Of a stretch of 64,000 bases of DNA, positions 25,862 to 32,964 are shown in pieces; the first letter of the stretch is position 1; the number at the start of each line of letters is the position of its first letter. Position numbers and translations under genes: made by a program. The notes under the pieces were generated by a model that was not told where the DNA came from, did not search any database, and saw nothing but the letters and a program-made list of their open reading frames with translations. The DNA comes from JAXGXJ01 sp963816155. GTDB taxonomy: Bacteria; Actinomycetota; Thermoleophilia; RBG-16-64-13. The stretch spans positions 169,170 through 233,169 of the forward strand of contig CAWFJE010000001.1 of assembly GCA_963816155.1 (NCBI GenBank). The letters are read 5' to 3'.

Positions 25862-26343
25862 CGCTTCAGTCCCTTCTTGACACAGATGACGATGTTCCAC
25901 AGGAGAACGATACAGAGAAGCGCGGCGCCCACCGACCAGATGTACTTGAATGGCGCCAGGGGTATCCCCATGACCAAGGTCGCCTCTCCAAAGCTCGCGG
26001 CGTACCGAGACTCTTTGAACATCTCCCAGGTGAGAATGCCGATCGCTCCCAGGCTCAGTAGGAGGACGAACGCGTCAGTGAATGCCCTGGTCCGCGGCGG
26101 GAATCTCGTGACGACCACCTCCATAACCACGTTGCGGCGCTCCTTTTCCACAAAAGGCACTGCGATGGATGCGAACACCACCCCGGCAAGCCCGGCGACT
26201 TCGATCGTGCCCAATATCGGCTTGCCAAATAGCGTCCGCCCCAGGATGTTCATGACGATGATCGTCGCCATCACGATGAGTGCCAACGTGGCAAGTACGA
26301 GGAGTGCTTTCCACAGGTATCCATAGAGCTTGGGTCCACTCAT
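25858..26343 (-). CDS. dctQ: TRAP transporter small permease (DctQ type)
   Basis: About 161 residues with four hydrophobic segments (LLVLATLALIVMATIIVMNILGR first, given here in part; last AALLCIVLLWNIVICV). NILGRTLFGKPI and EKERRNVVMEVV are typical DctQ loops. It couples DctM to the binding protein. Start at the ATG 26343 with a G-rich ribosome site; a GTG 5 codons upstream is possible. A strong hairpin separates it from dctP. Confidence 0.92.
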   Translation of the reverse strand: MSGPKLYGYLWKALLVLATLALIVMATIIVMNILGRTLFGKPILGTIEVAGLAGVVFASIAVPFVEKERRNVVMEVVVTRFPPRTRAFTDAFVLLLSLGAIGILTWEMFKESRYAASFGEATLVMGIPLAPFKYIWSVGAALLCIVLLWNIVICVKKGLKR

Positions 26344-26406
26344 ACAGAAGCCCCCCACTTCTTCCGACTCGAATCAGTTGCAGTACAGGCTTGGTTTCAG
26401 ATATGG

Positions 26407-26453
26407 GACTGTCTGAGCCGTATCGCCGCCATCCGAGTACGGCTCAGACAGTC
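26407..26453 (-). terminator. Intercistronic hairpin between dctP and dctQ
   Basis: A perfect 16-bp inverted repeat (GACTGTCTGAGCCGTA at 26407-26422 and its complement at 26438-26453) around a 15-base loop, placed 43 bases after dctP and 64 bases before dctQ on the minus strand. There is no long U tract, so it may act as a partial terminator or as a 3' stabiliser that keeps more binding-protein mRNA than permease mRNA. Confidence 0.75.
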
Positions 26454-26496
26454 AATTAGGTGCTAGGCGAGAACGGTCCTTGGCGTTGCCACCAGA

Positions 26497-27630
26497 CTAT
26501 CTGGCCTGGCTCAACGCGAATTCCACGAGTTCTGTACCGGGATATCCGAGGGCATCCATATCCGCAGCCATCTTTCCATATACCGGAGCCACGGCTTCAT
26601 TCCAGCGGGCGTACTCATCGTCGGGAAGCTCTATGAACTCGATGCCGGCGTCCAGGCTGAACTGCCGCGTCAATGTCTCACTCTCCACCCAACTGTCGAT
26701 GGCATCCTGCCGTGCCTTTTCCAGGCTATCGTCGATTACTTTCTGCAGCTCAGGAGAGAGACTGTTCCACGTGTCCATGTTCATTATCAGATAGTTCACA
26801 GAACAGCCCATGGCGAAGTTCGTGGAGTACTTGAAGTTATCGGCGATCTGGAAGTCGTACATACTCCCGACAGTGGTTACGCCGCCGTCTGTCGTTCCCT
26901 TGTCGAGCGAGGCGATCCAGTCTGGCGTCGACATGGATATCGGCGATCCTCCAAGGTTCTTCACAAAATCGGCCAGAATGGCATTGGGCACCCGCAGTTC
27001 GAGCCCCTTTACGTCGGCCATCGTGTTGACAGCTTTCTCGGTGGTGAAGAGAGCGCTCGCATGGGTCGAGAAGATCCACAGGAGTTTGAAGTCTTCCCAC
27101 TGGCTTTCCATGAGGTCGGTGTACTCGGCCCAGATGGAATCGAAGATCCTCAAGCCATCGAGTTGATCCTTCCCGCGGACGAGCTGCGTAAGATTCACGG
27201 CGACCTCAAAGCCGGGTTCGGCTCCGAAGATGAAGGAGTGCCCGATGTCGGCCACGCCGTCCCTGACGCCGGCACGCATCTCCGGCCCCGGCACCAACTG
27301 ACTCGATCCGTAGTGTCTGATGGTGAGCAGGCCGTTGCTGGCTTGCTTGATCTCCTCAGCCCAGGCCTCCAGCGCGAGACCGATGGGGGCCGTGGGAGAC
27401 GACATACTCGCCATCGACAGTTCTATGGGCTCCTGCGCCGCGGTCGTCTCCGTCGGAGCGGGCGCAGTCGTGTCAGGAGTGCTCGCGGTGGTGTCGGGTG
27501 AGGTTGCGGTGGTGTCGGGCGCGGCTGGAGATGTGGTGGTCGTGGTGTCGGATCCACAGGCGCTGACGGTTACTACAAGTGCAAGTAGCAGTAGTACGGT
27601 CAATAGTAGGAAAGATGTTCCTCTTCTCAT
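26497..27630 (-). CDS. dctP: TRAP transporter substrate-binding lipoprotein (DctP type)
   Basis: About 377 residues. Signal peptide with lipobox VSAC, then a long Thr/Ser/Pro/Asp-rich linker (TTTTTSPAAPDTTATSP and on) that tethers it to the outside of the membrane, as usual in Gram-positive Actinomycetota. The mature DctP fold shows SSPTAPIGLALEAWAEEI, VDKA-like ADIGHSFIF, LRVPNAILADFVKNLGG and the carboxylate-binding Arg in that segment. I chose the ATG at 27630 (GGGGGG 4 bases upstream). First gene of the transporter-catabolic operon. Confidence 0.95.
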   Translation of the reverse strand: MRRGTSFLLLTVLLLLALVVTVSACGSDTTTTTSPAAPDTTATSPDTTASTPDTTAPAPTETTAAQEPIELSMASMSSPTAPIGLALEAWAEEIKQASNGLLTIRHYGSSQLVPGPEMRAGVRDGVADIGHSFIFGAEPGFEVAVNLTQLVRGKDQLDGLRIFDSIWAEYTDLMESQWEDFKLLWIFSTHASALFTTEKAVNTMADVKGLELRVPNAILADFVKNLGGSPISMSTPDWIASLDKGTTDGGVTTVGSMYDFQIADNFKYSTNFAMGCSVNYLIMNMDTWNSLSPELQKVIDDSLEKARQDAIDSWVESETLTRQFSLDAGIEFIELPDDEYARWNEAVAPVYGKMAADMDALGYPGTELVEFALSQAR

Positions 27631-27776
27631 GTTGCCCCCCATTTCCTAGCGCTTCTGTTGCAGCATGATCACTGTCCGGTCCGATACTTCAAAGGCCCAC
27701 CTCCCGAGTTGAGAAAAGGTCGCAACTGAAGTGAGACCAGCTTGCCCGCAGTGAACTCATGAGGTGTCTGGCACGC

Positions 27777-28475
27777 TCATCCCGCCCCCCTCGTACGTTC
27801 GACCCCTATGCTCACCATGTCCTCCGGCGCCTCCGACTCATCCCGGGAGCCCTGACCGGCGCCGCGAGGAGAGGCCGCTATGTCCCCGAGCATTCGCCTG
27901 AATATCTCGATCGACGTATCGACGCCCATCGCTTGCTCCAGCCCGGCCAGACGGGCGACATCGGCCGCCCAGCCCCACATCATCAGACTCCAAGCGATCT
28001 GAGTGCTGTCCACATCCTCACGGATACTTCCGTCGCGCTTCCCCCTCTCAACGAGGACCGCGAAGTCTCGAACGAACCCGAGTTGGCGTTTGGCCAGATC
28101 ATTCTTCATCTGCTCTTCGCTGCTGCCCGCAATGAACTGGAACCAGGGCCGAACGAAGGATTCGAATTCCGCCCGACCCAGCGGCGCATGTTGTCTCCCC
28201 ATGTCCATCAGGTGCTCGAAGACATCACTCCCCGACGACTGGTCTATCCACCGCGGAACCCGCTCGACGAGTAGGTCCAAAGCCGCCTCGAGCATCGCCT
28301 CCCGGTTAGGGAAGAACCTGTAGAGAGCCGACCGTGTGAGTCCGACCCCCGAGGAAATCCGCGAGATGGTGGCGCCCTGTACGCCGTATCTGGCAACCAG
28401 TTTCAGCGTGACCTCGGCAATCTGCCCTTGCCTCTGTTCTCGTGTTGGCCGGATACTGTTTCGCACTCGATTCAC
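27777..28475 (-). CDS. TetR family transcriptional regulator
   Basis: About 232 residues. Helix-turn-helix around residues 15-55: IAEVTLKLVARYGVQGATISRISSGVGLTRSALYRFF in parts. The C-terminal domain is helical (LIxW, WGWAADVARLAGLEQAMG). The GTG at 28475 follows GGGAG by 4 bases; upstream GTG/TTG codons would only add unlikely residues. It is divergent from the MBL gene and lies upstream of the TRAP/catabolic operon in the same direction, so it is the natural candidate for pathway-wide control. The promoter region carries an inverted repeat that fits an operator. Confidence 0.9.
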   Translation of the reverse strand: MNRVRNSIRPTREQRQGQIAEVTLKLVARYGVQGATISRISSGVGLTRSALYRFFPNREAMLEAALDLLVERVPRWIDQSSGSDVFEHLMDMGRQHAPLGRAEFESFVRPWFQFIAGSSEEQMKNDLAKRQLGFVRDFAVLVERGKRDGSIREDVDSTQIAWSLMMWGWAADVARLAGLEQAMGVDTSIEIFRRMLGDIAASPRGAGQGSRDESEAPEDMVSIGVERTRGAG

Positions 28476-28541
28476 GTCTCTCCCGACGTCGCCCTTACTG
28501 CTCACCAACCCCCGCCACAGAGATCTGAGGAGGCATAACGT

Positions 28542-28597
28542 ACGTTCACACAATCTATCAATAGATACGATATGCTGTCAATAATCGTTGTGAACGT
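28542..28597. promoter_or_regulatory. Candidate TetR operator (inverted repeat in the divergent gap)
   Basis: Half-sites ACGTTCACA (28542-28550) and TGTGAACGT (28589-28597) are exact inverted copies 38 bases apart and bracket the minus-strand promoter. An inner TCTATCAATAGA palindrome lies at the -10. Such layout in a TetR/target divergent gap is typical for an operator, though the spacing is longer than a single TetR dimer site. Confidence 0.5.
28552..28581 (-). promoter_or_regulatory. Promoter of the TetR gene
   Basis: Minus strand TTGACA (28576-28581), an 18-base spacer and TAGATT (28552-28557): the same hexamers and spacing as the promoter at 6131-6160. It lies 77 bases before the GTG start and inside the inverted repeat, so autorepression is likely. 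Confidence 0.65.
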
Positions 28598-28632
28598 GCG
28601 TACACTGAATCGAGTCGGAGGAAGACCAGAAG

Positions 28633-29361
28633 ATGGCACACAAGAAGTGGACGATAGCGCCCCTCTTGCTTGCGACAGCGGTGAGGAACATCTCACAGAT
28701 CATCATCATGTCGCCGCCGGGGGGCAACATGGACGGCGCTGTTATCGGCTGGCTGGTCCGGAGCGAGAATGAGACGGTGCTGGTTGATACCGGCTTCGGG
28801 TCGATGGAAACGGAGGATCAGAAAGGCCAGTTCAGCCGGACGCCGGGACAGACCTTGGAGGCTCAGCTCAAGAGGTTCGACATTGTGCCGGAAGAGATCG
28901 GGCTTGTCGTCAACACCCACCTCCATATAGACCACTGCGCAGGCAATTGCTTCCTTCCGAACGCCCGCTTTGTGGTCCAGAGAGGCGAACTGGAGTATGC
29001 GCTCGATCCCCTTCCCGCACACGGGCCGGCATACGATGTCGACCTATCGAGCATGGAGTTGGATCTCCTGGATGGCGACGCCGAGATCACGGATGGCATC
29101 AGGGTGATCGTGACCCCGGGACACTCTCCCGGGAGCCAGGCTGTACTCGTCGATACCGAGAGCGGCTTGTTCGTGCTGGCTGGAGATACGATAGCCCACT
29201 ACGTGAACATGGACGTCCCCAAGGGTGATTCGTTCTGGCCCGGACCACTCTACCTGGACCTGAGGGAGTACTACGAAAGCCTGAACCGGTTGAGAGACCT
29301 CGGAGGCACGATTCTGCCCGGGCATGATCCTCTGGTTCTCACGGAGACCATCTACCGATAA
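28633..29361 (+). CDS. MBL-fold metallo-hydrolase (AHL lactonase-like)
   Basis: 242 residues with GGAGGAAG 8 bases before the ATG. The metal motif is NTHLHIDHCAGN (HxHxDH), followed by the later His of TPGHSPGSQAV, the bridging Asp of VLAGDTI and the final His of LPGHDP: a complete two-metal site. The layout resembles N-acyl homoserine lactonase/glyoxalase II-like hydrolases. In this context hydrolysis of a lactone or ester ring intermediate is possible. It is first in a plus-strand unit divergent from the TetR gene and probably under the same regulator. Confidence 0.9.
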   Translation: MAHKKWTIAPLLLATAVRNISQIIIMSPPGGNMDGAVIGWLVRSENETVLVDTGFGSMETEDQKGQFSRTPGQTLEAQLKRFDIVPEEIGLVVNTHLHIDHCAGNCFLPNARFVVQRGELEYALDPLPAHGPAYDVDLSSMELDLLDGDAEITDGIRVIVTPGHSPGSQAVLVDTESGLFVLAGDTIAHYVNMDVPKGDSFWPGPLYLDLREYYESLNRLRDLGGTILPGHDPLVLTETIYR

Positions 29362-29408
29362 GGGCCCTGGTTGCCCGAACCAAGCAACAGATGACGAAGG
29401 AGGTCTTC

Positions 29409-30161
29409 ATGAAATCTAATAGTTTTGATCACGAAGGATGGACTGAAGCCTGCAGCAGGATCGGCTTCGAACTCCCGCCGGTGGGGGTGCGGTATTCGGT
29501 CGAGCCTCCGGAGAGCGTTCCCCGTCTCGACGGCGCCATGCGTCTCTGCGAGATGCTTCGCCACGCCCAGCAGGGCAATGCCTTCTATGCAGCCGCGGAG
29601 AACCATCTTTGTGGAGCCGCCCTCTACGCGCTTGGTAGGGACCTTCCACCCGTCTACACATCAGGTGTATACGGAACAGGGCTCGAGGTTTTCGACAGCC
29701 CCCGTTCGGGGAGCCGCCTATACGACCATATACCGAGGCTTCAGAAGAGAAGAGGCATCGAGTATGTGACACTTGCACCTCTCGACAGGCAGGCAGACGA
29801 GCCCGATCTCCTGATCATCGCTGCCCGCGAGCACCAATCAGAAGTGATTCTCAGGGCGATGAGCTACTCCACGGGGAAGATGTGGACCAGCAAGAGTACC
29901 GGCGTCATCGGCTGCGCCTGGCTCTTTGTCTATCCCTATCTGAGTGGCGAACTCAACTACACCTCCATCGTAAGCATGGGCATGAGGGCGCTCGACGTGT
30001 TCCCTCAGGGAATGCATCTTCTGAGCATACCGTTCGACATGTTTGGCGCGGTGCTCGACGGTCTGCAACGGATGCCCATCACCCTGACGGCCCTCGGCCC
30101 CGGTGGCGACGAATTCCGCGCAAACCTACTGACGCGGCTGGGCCTGGATCCGACACACTAA
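29409..30161 (+). CDS. DUF169 family protein
   Basis: About 250 residues from an ATG with GAAGGAGG 5 bases upstream (an earlier ATG lacks this). DUF169 features: PPVGVRYSVEPPESVPRL near the start, LCEMLRHAQQGNAFYAAAENHLCGAALYALG with conserved Cys residues, and a YLSGELNYTSIVSMGMRAL segment. The family is uncharacterised; it is frequent in anaerobes and methanogens, and the Cys/His-rich centre suggests a cofactor or metal site. It follows the MBL gene by 47 bases. Confidence 0.85.
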   Translation: MKSNSFDHEGWTEACSRIGFELPPVGVRYSVEPPESVPRLDGAMRLCEMLRHAQQGNAFYAAAENHLCGAALYALGRDLPPVYTSGVYGTGLEVFDSPRSGSRLYDHIPRLQKRRGIEYVTLAPLDRQADEPDLLIIAAREHQSEVILRAMSYSTGKMWTSKSTGVIGCAWLFVYPYLSGELNYTSIVSMGMRALDVFPQGMHLLSIPFDMFGAVLDGLQRMPITLTALGPGGDEFRANLLTRLGLDPTH

Positions 30162-30232
30162 GGGCCGGTTCCCACAACAACCGCCTGGGCCACGTGGCGA
30201 AGGCATCGAGAAGTGCCCAGGTGAGAGACATC

Positions 30233-30937
30233 ATGGAAGGCATCGTGACCGAGAAGAGACTCTTCACCGACCAGGAACTCGCGGAGATGGGTACACCCAC
30301 GCTCGAACTCCTCGTACACGCGATCGACGCCGGGGACAAGGACAAGGCGAAGGCGCTGGCGCAGCGCATGAAGGACGAGTACAACCACCTCCATGACGGC
30401 TATATGTTCTGGGTCGCTGGTCTCCAGACCTACATCTACAAGAACTATGGGGTCGAGGCCTTGGAAGAAGCGGAGAGGCAAGCCCATACCGCCGAGGCGA
30501 AGGTCGTCTTCAGGCCGCCTGAAAAGACCGACCTTCGTTCTCAGGTGGAACACCTGGCGAGCGGTCTGCGCGGCCACATGCAGCCGATCACGATCGTGGA
30601 AACCGACGAAACGATCAGTCTCAGCATGAAGCCGTGCGGATCCGGCGAGCGGATCATCCAAATGGATGGGTATAGCTCAGAAGTCGGCCTCGCCAAGATC
30701 CACGAACCACACGCCATCACCTGGGGCATGAAGGATTTCCCCATCTACTGCACTCATTGCCCGGTAACGGAAGCCCTCGCACTTGAAAGCACCGGGAATT
30801 TCGTGAGGGTGAAGGCTGTGACAGAGCCCCTGTATCACGGGGCCTGTGAATACGTGCTTTACAAGCACACGAGAGACATACCAGACAAGTTCTACACGCG
30901 GATAGGCAAGGAGAAGCCACAGCCGCGCGACGGTTGA
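30233..30937 (+). CDS. Conserved protein of unknown function with Cys motifs
   Basis: About 234 residues. The N-terminal half is helical and charged; the C-terminal half has KPCGSGERI, ITWGMKDFPIYCTHCPVTEAL and HGACEYVLYKH, giving conserved-looking Cys pairs that could bind a metal. I have a general memory of similar uncharacterised proteins with CGSGGR and YCAHC segments in anaerobes, but cannot name a family; a distant relation to ATC-hydrolase/ester-reductase-like folds is possible. Start at ATG 30233; a GTG at 30245 with GGAAGG is an alternative. It ends the MBL-DUF169 unit. Confidence 0.65.
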   Translation: MEGIVTEKRLFTDQELAEMGTPTLELLVHAIDAGDKDKAKALAQRMKDEYNHLHDGYMFWVAGLQTYIYKNYGVEALEEAERQAHTAEAKVVFRPPEKTDLRSQVEHLASGLRGHMQPITIVETDETISLSMKPCGSGERIIQMDGYSSEVGLAKIHEPHAITWGMKDFPIYCTHCPVTEALALESTGNFVRVKAVTEPLYHGACEYVLYKHTRDIPDKFYTRIGKEKPQPRDG

Positions 30938-30970
30938 GCGGCCGACCTCCTCCTCTGCCCACCACGCATC

Positions 30971-30987
30971 CTCGGGGAGACCCCGAG
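30971..30987 (+). terminator. Hairpin after the MBL-DUF169 unit
   Basis: CTCGGGG-AGA-CCCCGAG, a perfect 7-bp stem with a 3-base loop, 33 bases after the stop at 30937. No U tract follows, so termination strength is uncertain. Confidence 0.5.
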
Positions 30988-31002
30988 CTCCTCCTTGCTC
31001 AA

Positions 31003-31029
31003 ACGCGGCGGGTGCCCCACCCGCCGCGT
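31003..31029 (-). terminator. Strong hairpin after the SnoaL-like gene
   Basis: A perfect 12-bp stem (ACGCGGCGGGTG and its complement) with a 3-base loop, 15 bases beyond the stop of the minus-strand gene at 31045. Read on the minus strand it is followed by TTTGAGC. It sits between convergent genes and can serve both. Confidence 0.6.
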
Positions 31030-31044
31030 ACGGCGCCGAAACCC

Positions 31045-31533
31045 CTACGGCCGAATAGCCCCCACCTGCGTGAAGAGCGCCCTCGTATCTGCCACATCCC
31101 AGTGCTCACAGAGCCTTCCATCTCGCAGACGGAACATGTCCACGGCGTCATACCGAACCTTGTTGTTGGTCGGTGGATAGTCGAGGAAGCCGTGACCGGT
31201 GTGAGTGCCCGTGATGGTGTTGTAGGTCCAAACAAGGTCGCCCTCGGCCAGCATATCGTTGATGGTCGCCCGGAAATCGGGCATTGCGGAGAAGAAGCCT
31301 TCGTGAAACCCCACGAACCCCACCTTGCCCTGGGGGCAATCGGCGTTGTGCTGTATGTAGTCGTCGTGCATATAGTCGTCGAGATGGCCCATGTCGTGAT
31401 TGAGGAACACGTCGTTGTAGAACCGCGACACTACTTCTTTGCTCACGTCACTGCTGCTTCCCACCCTGGTCTTGGAGTTGGGTTGCCCCGTTTCCGTTGA
31501 CTGTTTGCAGTTAGACCAGAACAGTCTCGACAC
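31045..31533 (-). CDS. SnoaL-like (NTF2 fold) protein, 5' end altered by an IS remnant
   Basis: Up to 162 residues. The SnoaL/ester cyclase pattern is clear: VVSRFYNDVFLNHDMGHLDDYMHDDYIQH in parts, PDFRATINDMLAEGDLVW, DMFRLRDGRLCEHWDV. Family members catalyse aldol cyclisation, dehydration or isomerisation of ring compounds (BaiE dehydratase has the same fold). The first 13 codons (MSRLFWSNCKQST) overlap the end of the IS3 remnant, so the native start and promoter may have been lost; a GTG at 31464 would avoid this part but has no good ribosome site. Confidence 0.75.
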   Translation of the reverse strand: MSRLFWSNCKQSTETGQPNSKTRVGSSSDVSKEVVSRFYNDVFLNHDMGHLDDYMHDDYIQHNADCPQGKVGFVGFHEGFFSAMPDFRATINDMLAEGDLVWTYNTITGTHTGHGFLDYPPTNNKVRYDAVDMFRLRDGRLCEHWDVADTRALFTQVGAIRP

Positions 31534-32015
31534 ATTTCTCCTTGAGCGTCTTCTCGTATTCGATCGGGGAAAGATATCCCAGGGCTGAATGCCTACGCTC
31601 GGTGTTGTAGAAGCCCTCGATGTAGGAGAAGACGGCGAGCCTCGCTTCGTCTCTTGTCTTGAAGGTCTGGCGCTTCACGAGTTCGGTCTTGATGCTGGCC
31701 ATGAAGCTCTCACAGGCGGCGTTATCAGAGGCGTCTCCGCGGGAGCCCGTCGAGGCGAGGATCCCTGAATCACGAAGGGTCCGGCCAAGAGCCAGCACAC
31801 ACCCATTAGGTGATGTCGGCGATCCAGAGCTCGTTGGGAGCGTCGGCCGTGAACTGGCGGCGCACCAGATCGGGCGCTGCTGGCGTCTCGGCCTCAGTCC
31901 TCCTGGCCCGGCGCTTTCCTCGCCGGGAGACGCCTTCCAGACCCAGTTCGGCCATGAGCCGAGCCACACGCTTGCGATAGCTCGCCGCGCCACCATGGCG
32001 GTCACACGGCTTCAA
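31511..32015 (-). pseudogene. IS3-family transposase remnant (OrfB with internal deletion)
   Basis: From 32015 the frame reads YRKRVARLMAELGLEGVSRR and PNELWIADIT, the N-terminal HTH_21-type part and start of the DDE core. It then jumps, with a frameshift at about 31800, to LALGRTLRDSGILAST, NAACESFMASIKTELV and YNTERRHSALGYLSPIEYE, the C-terminal part. About 90 codons of the catalytic core between them are gone, and the 5' end is cut by the guaA-like gene, so the element cannot move by itself. Confidence 0.85.
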
Positions 32016-32964
32016 TGGTCGACGGCGGCTTGGACGCTATGTTGTAGGTGACGCTGACGACGCCGGGCACCTCGCTGACGATCTCCCGCGCCAGTTGCTC
32101 AAGAATTTCAAACGGAAGCTGGGTAGGCGTCGCCGTGCGTGCGTCAAGGCTGTCCCAGCAGCGCACTTCGATCTGCTGGCCAAAGTCACGCCGGCCCTCG
32201 CTCATCCCCGTCATCCGGTCTTCGTGCAAGATGGCGAGGAACTGGAAGGCGCCGAAGCCCCCAAGTAGCCGCTCAACCACCTGTGTGGCCCGCCGAACAG
32301 TCTCAATGCGCTCCGGTATCACCTCGCCGATCACGCGGGCGGCGAGCGCCGGCCCTGGGAAGGGGATGCGCTGGAACAGCTCACCCGGCAGCCCGAGCGC
32401 CTGCCCTAGCTTTCTGACGCCGTCCTTGCGCAGTTGAATGAGCGGCTCCAGGATCTGATAGCCAAACGCCGCCTGCGGGTCGATCCCCAACTGCTCGAAG
32501 ACGTTGTGTTGCCGCTTGATACCGGCAACGGTCTCATCCACGTCGGTCAAGATGGTCCCCTGGAGCAGATGCTTCGCCCCACTCTCTCGGACGAGACGGC
32601 CGAACACCTGACGGTAGAACGTCTGCGTAATCGCCTCGCGCTTCTCTTCGGGGTCCGTGACGCCCTTGAGGGCCGCAAAGAACTCAGCGCGGGCGTCAAC
32701 GACTTCGACCGGGACGTTGAGAGAACGGAAGAAACCGGTGACTTGCTCGGCTTCGCCCGCGCGCATAAGCCCGTTTTCGACGAAGACCGTCTTCAGACGC
32801 CCGCCCAGAGCACGATGCCCCAACATCGTGACCGCAGACGAATCGACCCCGCCGGAGAGGGCGTTGATGGCCCACCCTTCGCCCACGGCGCGCCTGATCT
32901 CTTCCACCTTCTCGTCGATGAAACTCTCCGGGACAAGCTCTTGCGCACTGATCTCTGTGATCAT
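32002..32964 (-). CDS. guaA: GMP synthase ATP-pyrophosphatase subunit (stand-alone GuaA C-terminal type)
   Basis: 320 residues comprising only the PP-loop ATPase domain (NALSGGVDSSAV, residues 34-45) and the C-terminal dimerisation domain (IPERIETVRRATQVVE to ASKPPSTIE). The N-terminal glutamine amidotransferase domain of ordinary bacterial GuaA is absent, as in archaeal two-subunit GMP synthases. It converts XMP to GMP using ammonia delivered by a separate glutaminase not seen here. Its ATG overlaps the carB stop (ATGA). The last residues (TIEAV) differ from the usual TIEWE because an IS3 remnant begins at this point. Confidence 0.9.
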   Translation of the reverse strand: MITEISAQELVPESFIDEKVEEIRRAVGEGWAINALSGGVDSSAVTMLGHRALGGRLKTVFVENGLMRAGEAEQVTGFFRSLNVPVEVVDARAEFFAALKGVTDPEEKREAITQTFYRQVFGRLVRESGAKHLLQGTILTDVDETVAGIKRQHNVFEQLGIDPQAAFGYQILEPLIQLRKDGVRKLGQALGLPGELFQRIPFPGPALAARVIGEVIPERIETVRRATQVVERLLGGFGAFQFLAILHEDRMTGMSEGRRDFGQQIEVRCWDSLDARTATPTQLPFEILEQLAREIVSEVPGVVSVTYNIASKPPSTIEAV

